Shown here in pieces: positions 8,291 to 18,766 of a DNA stretch of 64,000 bases. Numbering within the stretch: the stretch's first letter is position 1; every line of letters begins with the position of its first letter. The position numbers and the translations under genes are program-made. The notes beneath the pieces are model-generated. The model worked only from the letters and a program-made list of their open reading frames with translations, did not search any database and was not told the DNA's origin. The stretch spans positions 53,050 through 117,049 of the forward strand of contig JAWUXZ010000031.1 in assembly GCA_034111085.1 (NCBI GenBank), in the 5' to 3' direction. Source of the DNA: Dinoroseobacter sp034111085 (GTDB taxonomy: Bacteria > Pseudomonadota > Alphaproteobacteria > Rhodobacterales > Rhodobacteraceae).

Positions 8291-9910
8291 TTATCCTTCT
8301 GACCGGGCCTGTTGGCGCAACTCGAATTTCTTGATCTTGCCAGTCGCCGTTTTAGGCAACGCGACAAAAACCACGGCTTTGGGCGTTTTGAAGCCCGCAA
8401 GATGACCTCGGCAGAAGGTCATGATGTCCTCGGCGCTGGGGTTGGTGCCCTCGCGCAACTCGACAAACGCGCATGGCACCTCACCCCATTTGGGATCGGG
8501 CTTGGCGACCACTGCGGCGGCCTGCACGTCTGGATGGCGGTAAAGCACGGCTTCAACCTCGACCGAGCTGATATTCTCGCCCCCCGAGATGATGACGTCC
8601 TTCAGCCGATCCTTGATCTGGATATACCCGTTAGGATGCATCACCGCGACGTCACCGGACCAAAACCAACCGTCCTTGAACGCCTCGGCGGTGGCGGCTT
8701 CATCTTTGTAGTAGTTCTTCATCACGGTGTTGCCGCGAATGGCAATTTCGCCTTGGGTCTCGCCGTCAAGCGGCACGCGCGCGCCGGTTTCGCGGTCTAG
8801 CACTGTCACATCTTCGAGCATCGGGAACGCGACCCCTTGATGAGCTTGCAACTCGGCCTGCTCGGACGGGGTCAGATCGTCCCACTCGTCTTGCCAGAGG
8901 CATTGCGAGATATGGCCGTAAGTCTCGGTCAGCCCGTAGACCTGCATGACATCAAAGCCCATCTTCTTGGTCTTTTCCAAGATCGCAGGCGGCGGAGGAG
9001 CGCCTGCGGTGAAGACGTTGATGGGCGTCTGGTAAGGCGTGGCGGGCGCATGGGGGCTTTCGACCAGCATCTGGAGAATGACCGGGGCAGCCCCGAAATG
9101 GGTTACGTTCTCAGACTCTATCGCGTCGAAAATTCGCTGCGGGACGGGATCGCGGGTGAACACCATCTTCGCGCCAACCAGCGGCATCAGCCACGGATGG
9201 CACCAGCCATTGCAGTGAAACATCGGCACGATGGACAGGTAGCTCGCGTAATGCGGCATCGGCCAACCGTTGGCAGTGCCAGATGCCATCAGGGCCGCAC
9301 CCCGGTGATGGTAGACCACGCCCTTGGGCCGCCCGGAGGTGCCGGAGGTGTAGTTGAGCGCGAGTGCTTGCCATTCGTCCTCGGGCAAACCGGTGCCGGT
9401 GAAGGTGGGACCCTCTAGCAGGTGATCGTAATCGCTGTCGCCTATAGTGCCCGCATCAGGGCCTTGCGCATCGCGGATCGTGATCAGAGGTTTCGTCTCG
9501 CCAAGGATATCGAACGCCGCGTGAACCACGCTGCCGAATGCGCTGTCGGCAATGACGAGCTTGGTATCGGCATGGCCGAAAATATAGGCGATCGTTTCAG
9601 CCTCAAGCCGCATATTGATGGTGTTGAGGACCGCGCCGATCATCGGGATCGCATAGTGCAGCTCGTATAGCTCGGGGATGTTCGGGCAAATAACGGAAAC
9701 CGTATCGCCCTGCCCGATCCCGCGCGCCTTCAAGGCACCTGCAACAGCCCGAATTCGCGCCGCCAAGGTCGTGTAGTCATAGCGCATATCGCCGTAAACC
9801 ACCGCCGGGCGCGGACCATGTACAGCCGCTGCCCGGTTCAGATGTGAGATCGGCGAGAGCGGCACATAGTTTGCCCCCTGCCGACCAGCCGTTTCAAAAT
9901 GAGCGCGCAT
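8291..9910 (-). CDS. Acyl-CoA ligase, DmdB-like (candidate methylmercaptopropionyl-CoA ligase)
   Basis: A 539-residue AMP-forming acyl-CoA synthetase. The P-loop-like motif YTSGTSGRPKG lies near residue 180, the VYGLTETYGH acid/threonine motif follows, then FWSGDVAVMHPNGYIQIKDRLKDVI and the C-terminal lysine (KTATGKIKK). FHCNGWCHPW carries His and Trp residues in the region used by DmdB-type ligases for short sulfur-containing acids. The next gene is DmdA-like and DmdB acts on the DmdA product, so that function is plausible but not proved. The start at 9910 has a very strong ribosome-binding site (GGGAGGAGGGGA). Confidence 0.8.
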   Translation of the reverse strand: MRAHFETAGRQGANYVPLSPISHLNRAAAVHGPRPAVVYGDMRYDYTTLAARIRAVAGALKARGIGQGDTVSVICPNIPELYELHYAIPMIGAVLNTINMRLEAETIAYIFGHADTKLVIADSAFGSVVHAAFDILGETKPLITIRDAQGPDAGTIGDSDYDHLLEGPTFTGTGLPEDEWQALALNYTSGTSGRPKGVVYHHRGAALMASGTANGWPMPHYASYLSIVPMFHCNGWCHPWLMPLVGAKMVFTRDPVPQRIFDAIESENVTHFGAAPVILQMLVESPHAPATPYQTPINVFTAGAPPPPAILEKTKKMGFDVMQVYGLTETYGHISQCLWQDEWDDLTPSEQAELQAHQGVAFPMLEDVTVLDRETGARVPLDGETQGEIAIRGNTVMKNYYKDEAATAEAFKDGWFWSGDVAVMHPNGYIQIKDRLKDVIISGGENISSVEVEAVLYRHPDVQAAAVVAKPDPKWGEVPCAFVELREGTNPSAEDIMTFCRGHLAGFKTPKAVVFVALPKTATGKIKKFELRQQARSEG

Positions 9911-9937
9911 CGCGTCCCCTCCTCCCAAAGTTGACGC

Positions 9938-10573
9938 TTATTTAGGACCGTGCCAGTCGATCTGGCAGATCTCGGCCGAACGCCCCTCAAAGTCCCAAAC
10001 CCGCCCAAAGGCGCGCAGACGGCCCTGATTGGCAGTCGCCACGGTGATATCCGCACCCATCCAGTATTTGGTGTTGGTCACGACCAGATCGCTATCGGGA
10101 TCGTTGCCGGGCACAGGTACAACCTCGCCTTTGATGCGCTTGCCCACGACAACGCGGCGGGTCTTGCCTTCGTTTTCATAAGTGATCGGCTGGCGCTCGG
10201 CCCCCAGAAACTCGCCAACAAGCATGCTGAACAGACCCGTGGTGCCGCGCGCTTTACCTGACATGATGTTAACCAGCGCCTCATAGGCGTCATCGCTTGC
10301 CCGGTCATCGACGAACAGCGCCACTTTCCAGTTGCCGCGCGCCATACGCTCGGGGATCTCGATCATCAGGCCCAGGTTCAGGCCCGACAGGTCGACATCG
10401 CCGTAAGACCCTTCGTCGATGCGAATGCCGCCCCATGTTTGGCAATGGCCCTCAGTCGGTGGATGCTGGCCCAACGAGATAACGCACGGACAAAACACCG
10501 TGCAGTTACAGTTGAGGATCAGTTCCCCCTTCATCGTCCAAGCGACCGTGCCGAGTGTGCCGTCAAGTGCCAT
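9938..10573 (-). CDS. DUF1326 cysteine-rich protein
   Basis: A 211-residue protein with the DUF1326 hallmark NCNCTVFCPC at residues 21-30 (Cys22, 24, 28 and 30) and a further Cys44, which looks like a metal- or thiol-binding cluster. No signal peptide or membrane segment is seen. The start is the ATG at 10573, after GGGAGGA. It sits between a DUF2182 membrane protein (14 bases upstream) and the acyl-CoA ligase (27 bases downstream). DUF1326 and DUF2182 genes often occur together; the biochemical role is not known to me. Confidence 0.8.
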   Translation of the reverse strand: MALDGTLGTVAWTMKGELILNCNCTVFCPCVISLGQHPPTEGHCQTWGGIRIDEGSYGDVDLSGLNLGLMIEIPERMARGNWKVALFVDDRASDDAYEALVNIMSGKARGTTGLFSMLVGEFLGAERQPITYENEGKTRRVVVGKRIKGEVVPVPGNDPDSDLVVTNTKYWMGADITVATANQGRLRAFGRVWDFEGRSAEICQIDWHGPK

Positions 10574-10587
10574 GTGTAATCCTCCCG

Positions 10588-11373
10588 TTAAAGTCCCGTC
10601 GCCACGATCCATCCGGCGCTGCCAATCAGCACGAACCCAAGGGGTTGGCTGAGCCAGCGCCCGATATCGGGCAGTTTCTCAAGTGTCATAATCAGTGTGG
10701 CAAGCCCCATGAATGCAAGGCTCATGACGCCGCCGACGAAGGCCAGAAGCATCAGCGCCCAACAGCAGCCAAGGCAGGTTGCCCCCAGCCGAAATCCAAG
10801 GCGTGCGGGGCTTTCACCCCAATGCTGCATGAAGAACATCATCGGCGCGCGGCATTTACTCAAGCACGCTTCCTTCAGCGGCGTGAACTGGTAGCCGCCT
10901 GCGATCAGCAAAAGCGTGGCCGATAACCAAGTGGAGCGGCTGTCGCCAAAGCTGCTGACCAGATCGTAATGAAACAGCGCAATTTGCAGGCCAGCGGCGA
11001 GAATTGCAAAGCCACCCCAAACGGCGAGGAATCCGCCCGCGAGTGGGCCAAGGCTGACTTCAGCGCCGGAATGGGATAGGTCTTCATAGGCGGCGAAAGC
11101 AGGCAAGGCGGTGGGCAACATCATTGCCGTGGACATCAGCAACCACATAAGCGCTACCTTGGCGAACCCAGCAGCATCTGGCGTGATGGTACACAAAGCG
11201 ACCCAGAACTCGGACCCAAAGATACGTGACGCGTCGCGCAACTCAGCCGGGATCGCCATCGCATAGAGCAGCCCCCACGACATGAGGATTGCCGCAAACA
11301 GCAACAGCCAGTGCACGCCCAGCATAGATCGAATTCTGTCAGCGAACACCTGCGACTCCGGGTTAGGTTGCAT
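10588..11373 (-). CDS. DUF2182 integral membrane protein
   Basis: A 261-residue inner-membrane protein with about six or seven hydrophobic segments. It has the DUF2182 signatures YQFTPLKEACLSKCRAPM and GATCLGCCWALMLL, a set of conserved cysteines at the membrane that suggests metal or redox chemistry; this is inference. It is the first gene of the operon that continues into DUF1326, the acyl-CoA ligase and the DmdA-like gene. The ATG at 11373 has no clear ribosome-binding site, because the upstream bases are the palindrome described next. A second in-frame ATG at 11325 is possible. Confidence 0.75.
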   Translation of the reverse strand: MQPNPESQVFADRIRSMLGVHWLLLFAAILMSWGLLYAMAIPAELRDASRIFGSEFWVALCTITPDAAGFAKVALMWLLMSTAMMLPTALPAFAAYEDLSHSGAEVSLGPLAGGFLAVWGGFAILAAGLQIALFHYDLVSSFGDSRSTWLSATLLLIAGGYQFTPLKEACLSKCRAPMMFFMQHWGESPARLGFRLGATCLGCCWALMLLAFVGGVMSLAFMGLATLIMTLEKLPDIGRWLSQPLGFVLIGSAGWIVATGL

Positions 11374-11379
11374 TTTAAA

Positions 11380-11403
11380 TGTCAGACTTTTAAATGTCTG
11401 ACA
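11380..11403. promoter_or_regulatory. Operator of the FadR-type GntR regulator (perfect 8+8 inverted repeat)
   Basis: TGTCAGAC (11380-11387) and GTCTGACA (11396-11403) form a perfect inverted repeat around an 8-base AT-rich spacer. It fills nearly all of the 31 bases between the divergent start codons of the DUF2182 gene (11373) and the GntR gene (11405). FadR-subfamily GntR proteins usually bind such inverted repeats near their own gene. Confidence 0.75.
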
Positions 11404-11404
11404 A

Positions 11405-12145
11405 ATGAAAATTGATCCAACCCTTCGCGCCGACCTTTCGGCGCAAATCGCAGGTGCCATCCGCGACGCCATTGTAGCGGGCGATTTGATCGTCAATGCG
11501 CGCCTTCCGTCAGAAGCCGAGCTAGCCGAACAGTTCGACGTTTCGCGCTCTACGATCCGCGAAGCGCTCAAGCGTCTTGCCGCACAATCGTTGATCCGCA
11601 CCCAACGCGGCGCGTTCGGAGGCGCCTTCATAAATAAGCTGTCTTACGAGGACGCACGCGCACAGATGATCACGACGTCGACGCTGCTTCTAAGCATGAA
11701 CTCGGTCAGTTTCGACACAGCTTGTGAGGCACGATTTGCGCTGGAACGCGCCTGCGCGCCATTGGCCGCCGAACGGTGCGAGCCTGCGCAACTGGATAAA
11801 ATGCGCAAGGAAATCAAGCGCCAAGGCAAACCAAGCCTCAGCGACGAGAAGTTCTGCGCCTCAGACGTGGCCTTCCACCGCGCGTTGGTAGACAGCGCTC
11901 AAAACCCGGTGTTGGCCTATCAATTGTCCGGGTCTATCGAGGCGATGCAGCCCCTCATGAACATGATCACTTTCACCGCCCGTTCGCGCGCCGAAATTGT
12001 AGCATTGCACAGTGGCGTGCTGGACGCGGTCGAGGCCGGAGATGGGGTCACCGTGTGCGATTATCTGGACCGGCTTGAGGCTTATACGAAGACCTTGGGG
12101 CATCAGGTGATGGCCGCGCGGCGCGAATCCACCTCAAACAGCTAG
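11405..12145 (+). CDS. FadR-subfamily GntR regulator
   Basis: A 246-residue regulator with an N-terminal GntR winged helix (LPSEAELAEQFDVSRSTIREALKRL, about residues 36-60) and a C-terminal all-helical FCD ligand domain (FALERACAPLAAERC, DVAFHRALVDSAQNPVL, LHSGVLDAVEAGD). FCD domains usually bind organic acids, often with a metal. It is divergent from the DUF2182-DUF1326-ligase-DmdA operon and most likely controls it. The ATG at 11405 starts one base after the operator, with no room for a normal ribosome-binding site, so the message may be leaderless or translated at low efficiency. Confidence 0.85.
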   Translation: MKIDPTLRADLSAQIAGAIRDAIVAGDLIVNARLPSEAELAEQFDVSRSTIREALKRLAAQSLIRTQRGAFGGAFINKLSYEDARAQMITTSTLLLSMNSVSFDTACEARFALERACAPLAAERCEPAQLDKMRKEIKRQGKPSLSDEKFCASDVAFHRALVDSAQNPVLAYQLSGSIEAMQPLMNMITFTARSRAEIVALHSGVLDAVEAGDGVTVCDYLDRLEAYTKTLGHQVMAARRESTSNS

Positions 12146-12199
12146 CCAGCCGCAGGGGTTTTGCGACACACTGGCACCTCAAACCGTTGAGAGGCACTT

Positions 12200-13069
12200 A
12201 TGCCCAAAAACCAGCCCATTGGCACCCCATTGAAACGCTGGCTTGATATTGCCGTCCGGATTTTTAGGCGGCTGGGTGCGCAAAACATCGGTCTGCTCGC
12301 CGCTGGGATTGCATTCTATGGACTGCTGTCGGTGTTTCCCGGCATCACTGCGGTGGTAGCGCTTGGCGGTCTGGTGATGGACCCAACGATCTTGATGGAG
12401 CAATCTGAGACATTGTCCGAACTGTTGCCCGACGCGGGCGCGGAGATCGTGCTGGGCCAGTTGCGCGACGTCGCACAGGCCAAGAGCAGAAGCCTGTCGA
12501 TTGCGGTGTTGATCGCATTGGCGGTCGCGCTCTATTCGGCCAGCCGCGCGGTCGAGAACTTCATCAAGGGCATCAATGTCATCTACGGCGTTACCGAAGA
12601 GCGCGGCTTCCTTCACCTCAAGGCGTTAACGTTGGGGCTGACCTTGGCGCTGATCCTCGGGCTGGTCTTCGCGGTGTTCGTCGTCGCAGCAGTGCCCGCC
12701 ACGCTGGCGTTTCTGACCCCTGAAGGCTGGGGGGCGGCGCTGGCATTCGTGCTGCGCTGGCCAATCCTGTTTGGCTTTGGGATCGCGGGTATTGCGGTGC
12801 TGTACCGTTACGGGCCCTCAACGCGCTTGGCACGCTGGCGCTGGTTGACGCCGGGCGCGGTGCTGGCCTGCGCGCTTTGGGTGGCGGGATCGCTCGGTTT
12901 CAGCCTCTATGTGCAATCGTTTGCCAGCTATAACGAGACGTTCGGTGCACTAGGCGGTGTGATTGTGCTGCTGACATGGATGTGGTTGTCGGCGTTTGTG
13001 GTGCTGTTCGGGGCCGCATTGGACGCCGAGCTGGACCTCGCGGCACCGGACCGCTTGAGGGCGAAATAG
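12200..13069 (+). CDS. YihY/BrkB-family inner-membrane protein
   Basis: A 289-residue polytopic membrane protein of the YihY/virulence factor BrkB family (once misnamed RNase BN). The conserved N-terminal block (GLLAAGIAFYGLLSVFPGITAVVAL) and the C-terminal block (YNETFGALGGVIVLLTWMWLSAFVVLFGA) are both present. The family has no firmly known function; transport of a small molecule has been proposed. It ends 4 bases before the convergent hutC stop and has no clear functional link to its neighbours. Confidence 0.85.
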   Translation: MPKNQPIGTPLKRWLDIAVRIFRRLGAQNIGLLAAGIAFYGLLSVFPGITAVVALGGLVMDPTILMEQSETLSELLPDAGAEIVLGQLRDVAQAKSRSLSIAVLIALAVALYSASRAVENFIKGINVIYGVTEERGFLHLKALTLGLTLALILGLVFAVFVVAAVPATLAFLTPEGWGAALAFVLRWPILFGFGIAGIAVLYRYGPSTRLARWRWLTPGAVLACALWVAGSLGFSLYVQSFASYNETFGALGGVIVLLTWMWLSAFVVLFGAALDAELDLAAPDRLRAK

Positions 13070-13073
13070 CGCG

Positions 13074-13771
13074 CTACAGCCTCGTTCGAAGCTGGTGACC
13101 GGGGCTGTAGAGGATGCGCACTTTCGTGACCGATTGCGCATTGTCCCATGTCACGCGGTCTACCGCAAACAACGCAGTTTGCGGCGCACAGGCGAGGGCT
13201 TCGGCATCAGCGCTTGTCGCATTTATCGCAGAAAACGCGATCTCCCCATGGGTGTAGGGCGCGTTTTGCAGCAGCCATTCATTCGCACTGACGGCATGAA
13301 ACGCCTCGCCCAGCGCGCTAGGGACGACATCAGTGTTGATCCAGCGATCCTCAAGCGCGTAAGGCGAGCTGTCTGCCAAATGCAGCGCGCGCACATGCGC
13401 AAGTGCGACCTCGGCCCCGGTGCGCATTGCGGCACTGATCGCGATGGGTGGGATTTTCTCGGCCCGCGCGATGCGCCTGTAGCTGTAGATCTGGCCGCGC
13501 GCCTCGACCTCTTGGCGGATCACGGCGATATCCAGCGTTGCCTTGGCCACGGGCTGTGCGGCCACACGCGTGCCTGCTTTGCGCCGCCTGTCCAGAAGCC
13601 CGGTTTCGGCAAGTGCACGCAGCGCCCGGTTCACCGTTGTGCGCGCGCAGCCGAATTCTAGCGCCAAATCCGCCTCATTGGGGATCAGATCACCGGGCTT
13701 CCATTCGCGTGCGTGGATACGGCGCAAGACCTCGTCCTGCACGCTTTGCCAATTGCGAAAGGACGGAGTGT

Positions 13772-13775
<4 letters not shown>
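13074..13775 (-). CDS. hutC: HutC, histidine utilisation repressor
   Basis: A 233-residue GntR/HutC-family repressor: winged helix at the N-terminus (PNEADLALEFGCARTTVNRALRAL) and a UTRA effector domain, which in HutC binds urocanate. The start is the ATG at 13775, whose A overlaps the hutF stop (ATGA on the minus strand), so hutF and hutC are translationally coupled. It probably acts at the palindrome at 15183-15198 between hutF and hutI. Confidence 0.9.
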
Positions 13776-15160
<1,385 letters not shown>

Positions 15161-15182
15161 GAGGGCTTCCCTTGACATGTTA

Positions 15183-15198
15183 TTATGTATGCACATAA
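15183..15198. promoter_or_regulatory. Candidate HutC operator between hutF and hutI
   Basis: TTATGT (15183-15188) and ACATAA (15193-15198) form a perfect inverted repeat around ATGC, 22 bases upstream of the hutF start and 39 upstream of hutI. AT-rich TATGT/ACATA palindromes are characteristic of HutC/GntR sites. One site here could repress both divergent hut transcripts. Confidence 0.65.
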
Positions 15199-15237
15199 CA
15201 ACATTAAACGTGCCCTAACGCAAGTGAGTCGCCCGAG

Positions 15238-16431
15238 ATGCTTTTGACCAACGCACAGCTCGTCACGCTTCAAACAGATGACAGCTTTGGGCTGATCGCG
15301 GACGGAGCCATTGCGCTAGACGGCACGCAGATTGCATGGGTCGGCAAGGCCAGCGAGGTGCCCGACGCCTACCGCAGCGCGAAAACCCATGACCTTGGCG
15401 GGCGGCTGATTACCCCTGCGCTGATCGATTGCCACACCCATGTTGTCTTCGGCGGCAACCGCGCGGCCGAGTTTGAGCTACGCTTGAACGGGGCCAGCTA
15501 CGAAGAAGTCGCTAAGGCAGGCGGCGGTATCGTCTCGACTGTCACGGCGACGCGCGCTGCATCGCACGAGGCATTGCTGACGGACGCTCTAACGCGCGTT
15601 GATGCGCTGATCGCCGAAGGTGTGACACTGATCGAGGTGAAGTCAGGATACGGCCTCGACCAAGAGACCGAGTTGAAAATGCTGCGCGTCGCCCGTCAGA
15701 TTGCTCAAGTCCGGCCCCTTGAAGTGCGCACCAGTTTCCTTGGCGCCCACGCGGTGCCTGCTGAATATATGGGCGCGCCCGATGCCTATATCGACGCCGT
15801 TTGCATCCCCACCTTGCGCGCCGCCCATGCTGAGGGGCTCGTTGATGCGGTTGATGGGTTCTGCGAGGGGATCGCGTTTAATACGGCCCAAATCGCGCGG
15901 GTTTTCGATGTGGCGGTGGCGCTCGGGCTTCCCGTTAAGCTGCACGCCGAGCAACTGTCCAATAGTGGCGGCACGCAGCTGGCGGCAAGCTATGGCGCGC
16001 TGAGCGTCGACCATGTGGAATACGCGACCGATGCAGATGCGCGTGTCTTGGCCGCCTCTGGCACAGTTGCCGTTGTGCTGCCCGGCGCGTTCTACACCCT
16101 GCGTGAGACCCAATCGCCGCCCATCGATGCGTTCCGTGCGCATGGAGTCCCGATGGCATTGGCTACCGATTGCAACCCCGGCTCATCTCCGCTGACCTCG
16201 CCGCTGTTGGCAATGAACATGGCCTGCACCTTATTTCGCATGACCCCGCTAGAGGCGTTGCTGGGCATGACGGTTCACGCGGCCAAAGCGCTTGGCGAGG
16301 TGGGCCGAGGCCGCATCATGCCCGGCGCGCGTGCGGACCTATGCGTTTGGGACGCCGCACACCCAGCGGAACTGGCCTACCGGATCGGCTTTAACGCGCT
16401 GCACGCGCGCATCTTCAAGGGATCGCTATGA
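15238..16431 (+). CDS. hutI: HutI, imidazolonepropionase
   Basis: Amidohydrolase that opens the ring of 4-imidazolone-5-propionate to give N-formimidoyl-L-glutamate. The 397 residues include the metal motif DCHTHVVFGGNRAAEFELR, the KSGYGLD substrate loop, KLHAEQLSNSGG, SVDHVEYA and the metal Asp in ATDCNPGSSP. The start at 15238 gives the normal N-terminus. Its stop overlaps hutH by ATGA. Confidence 0.96.
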   Translation: MLLTNAQLVTLQTDDSFGLIADGAIALDGTQIAWVGKASEVPDAYRSAKTHDLGGRLITPALIDCHTHVVFGGNRAAEFELRLNGASYEEVAKAGGGIVSTVTATRAASHEALLTDALTRVDALIAEGVTLIEVKSGYGLDQETELKMLRVARQIAQVRPLEVRTSFLGAHAVPAEYMGAPDAYIDAVCIPTLRAAHAEGLVDAVDGFCEGIAFNTAQIARVFDVAVALGLPVKLHAEQLSNSGGTQLAASYGALSVDHVEYATDADARVLAASGTVAVVLPGAFYTLRETQSPPIDAFRAHGVPMALATDCNPGSSPLTSPLLAMNMACTLFRMTPLEALLGMTVHAAKALGEVGRGRIMPGARADLCVWDAAHPAELAYRIGFNALHARIFKGSL

Positions 16432-17969
16432 CGGATCTACTCTTGCCCGGTGCAACATCTCTGCGCCAACTTCACGACATCTGGACCCGTGGCACTGCTC
16501 CGCGCCTCGACCCATCTGCCCATGCAGGGATCAAAGCCGCTGCGGCGATGGTCGCCAAGGCTGCTAGCGGTGAGGACGCGGTCTACGGGATCAACACGGG
16601 CTTCGGCAAACTCGCCAGCGTCAAGATCGCGCCGCAAGACGTGGCCACCCTGCAACGCAACTTGATCTTATCGCATTGCTGCGGCGTTGGCGCGCCGCTG
16701 GACGAGGCCACGACCCGGCTGATGATGGTGTTGAAACTGCTGTCACTGGGGCGCGGCGCGTCGGGCGTGGCAATGACGACCGTGATGCTAATCGAAGCGA
16801 TGCTGGCGCGCGGCGTGACGCCGGTGATCCCCGGACAAGGCTCTGTCGGCGCATCGGGCGATCTGGCCCCGTTGGCGCATATGGCCGCCGTGATGATTGG
16901 CGAGGGCGAGGCGATCTATGAGAGCACTCGGATGCCCGCAGGCGACGCATTGTCCAAAGCAAGTCTGGCACCGATCATCCTGGGTGCCAAAGAGGGGCTG
17001 GCGCTGATCAACGGCACTCAGTTTTCCACCGCATGTGCTTTGGTCGGCCTCTGGGGCGCGTGGCAGAACGCAGCCACGGCGGTGCTGAGCTGCGCGCTGT
17101 CGACGGACGCGATCATGGGCTCGACCGCGCCCCTGCAAGACGCGATCCATACATTGCGCGGTCACGCGGGCCAGATTGCTGTGGCGCGCGCCCAACGCGG
17201 CTTGATGGACGGGTCCGAGATCCGCGAGAGCCACCGCGACGGCGACACCCGCGTGCAAGACCCCTACTGCATTCGCTGTCAGCCACAGGTGACAGGGGCC
17301 GCGATGGATTTGCTGCACTTTGCGGGCCGCACATTAGAAGTTGAAGCCAACGCCGTCACGGATAATCCGCTGGTGCTCGTTGCCGACGATTTGATCGTGT
17401 CGGGCGGGAATTTTCATGCCGAGCCTGTGGGCTTTGCAGCCGATCAGATCGCAGTGGCCGTCTCCGAGATTGGCGCGATTGCCCAACGGCGCGTTGCTTT
17501 GATGGTGGACCCGACGCTATCGTTTGATTTGCCGCCGTTCCTGACGCCCAATCCCGGCCTCAACTCGGGCATGATGATTGCCGAAGTGACGACCGCAGCG
17601 CTGATGAGCGAGAATAAGCATCTGGCAAATCCGTGCACCACCGACAGCACACCGACCTCAGCCAACCAAGAGGACCACGTATCAATGGCCGCGCATGCCG
17701 CGCGGCGGTTGGAGCGGATGAATGCGAACCTCAACGTTATTCTGGGCGTGGAGGCGATGTGTGGCGCACAAGGGGTCGAGTTCCGCGCGCCCTTGCAAAC
17801 CAGCCCCGCCTTGCAAGCGGCAATGGCGGTGTTGCGCGCCGATGTGCCCAGCTTGGCCGAGGATCGCTATATGGCCCCGTCGATCGAGGCGGCGGCAAAA
17901 TTGGTGGCAACAGGCGCATTAAGCGGGGCGGTTGATCTACCCGACTTCGTCCGAGGTTTTGCCGAGTGA
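16428..17969 (+). CDS. hutH: HutH, histidine ammonia-lyase
   Basis: Deaminates histidine to urocanate, the first step of the pathway. The Ala-Ser-Gly triad that forms the MIO cofactor is at residues 142-144 (GSVGASGDLAPL), the catalytic tyrosine is in AVYGINTGFG (Tyr53), and the later blocks DNPLV and TDSTPTSANQEDHVSM are intact. The 513-residue length is normal. It overlaps hutI and hutG by four bases on each side. Confidence 0.97.
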   Translation: MTDLLLPGATSLRQLHDIWTRGTAPRLDPSAHAGIKAAAAMVAKAASGEDAVYGINTGFGKLASVKIAPQDVATLQRNLILSHCCGVGAPLDEATTRLMMVLKLLSLGRGASGVAMTTVMLIEAMLARGVTPVIPGQGSVGASGDLAPLAHMAAVMIGEGEAIYESTRMPAGDALSKASLAPIILGAKEGLALINGTQFSTACALVGLWGAWQNAATAVLSCALSTDAIMGSTAPLQDAIHTLRGHAGQIAVARAQRGLMDGSEIRESHRDGDTRVQDPYCIRCQPQVTGAAMDLLHFAGRTLEVEANAVTDNPLVLVADDLIVSGGNFHAEPVGFAADQIAVAVSEIGAIAQRRVALMVDPTLSFDLPPFLTPNPGLNSGMMIAEVTTAALMSENKHLANPCTTDSTPTSANQEDHVSMAAHAARRLERMNANLNVILGVEAMCGAQGVEFRAPLQTSPALQAAMAVLRADVPSLAEDRYMAPSIEAAAKLVATGALSGAVDLPDFVRGFAE

Positions 17970-18766
17970 CGCCCGTTTCTGTTGAACGCGGCAGCGGACC
18001 GATTGTGCTGGGGTTGCCGCATACGGGGACCTACGTGCCTGAGGATGTTGCTCGCGCGCTGAACGCCACGGGCCGCAAGCTTGCCGATACAGATTGGCAT
18101 ATTGATAGGCTCTATGCCGGGTTGCTGCCTGAAGTTACGACCGTCACAGCCAATTTTCACCGCTACGTAATTGATGCAAATCGCGATCCGGATGGGGGCA
18201 GCCTTTATCCCGGTCAGAACACCACGACGCTGGTGCCGCTGACCGATTTCGATGGGCTTGATATATGGGATACGCCGCCATCGCAGGCCGAGGTTGAGGC
18301 GCGCCGCACAGCCTTCCATGCCCCTTATCACGTTGCCCTGAAGGCCGAGTTGACCCGCGTGCGCGACCTACACGGCGTGGCGGTCTTGTATGACTGCCAT
18401 TCGATCCGCTCAGGCATTGCGTTCCTGTTTGACGGCACTCTGCCCGACTTCAACATCGGCACCAATGAAGGGGCGACTTGCGCCCGCCAGTTTGAGGCCG
18501 CAACCACGCAGATCTGTATGCGCGCTGCCGGCTATACCAGCACCGCAAACGGGCGATTTAAGGGCGGTTGGACCACGCGGCATTACGGACGGCCCGACGC
18601 TGGCATCCATGCGGTCCAGATGGAATTGGCCCAATCCACCTATCTGACAAGCGAGGCCGCGCCTTGGACTTATGACGCTACCAAAGCTGCACGCCTGCGC
18701 CCGCATTTGACATCAATCCTCACCGCCTTGGCCGATCTGGCCACAACCCTAGGAGGCCCAAAATGA
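17966..18766 (+). CDS. hutG: HutG, N-formylglutamate deformylase
   Basis: Hydrolyses N-formyl-L-glutamate to formate and glutamate, the last step of the pathway. The 266-residue protein belongs to the N-formylglutamate amidohydrolase family (LGLPHTGTYVP, DWHIDRLY, VIDANRDPDG, LYDCHSIRS, QMELAQSTYL). It starts with a GTG that overlaps the hutH stop (GTGA) and ends in an ATGA overlap with hutU. Confidence 0.93.
   Translation: MTPVSVERGSGPIVLGLPHTGTYVPEDVARALNATGRKLADTDWHIDRLYAGLLPEVTTVTANFHRYVIDANRDPDGGSLYPGQNTTTLVPLTDFDGLDIWDTPPSQAEVEARRTAFHAPYHVALKAELTRVRDLHGVAVLYDCHSIRSGIAFLFDGTLPDFNIGTNEGATCARQFEAATTQICMRAAGYTSTANGRFKGGWTTRHYGRPDAGIHAVQMELAQSTYLTSEAAPWTYDATKAARLRPHLTSILTALADLATTLGGPK

Noticed and set aside
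7099..8334. A 411-codon open frame on the plus strand across the DmdA-like gene
   Set aside because: It is antisense to a well-supported gene, has no recognisable domain and no ribosome-binding site, and arises from GC-rich codon usage.
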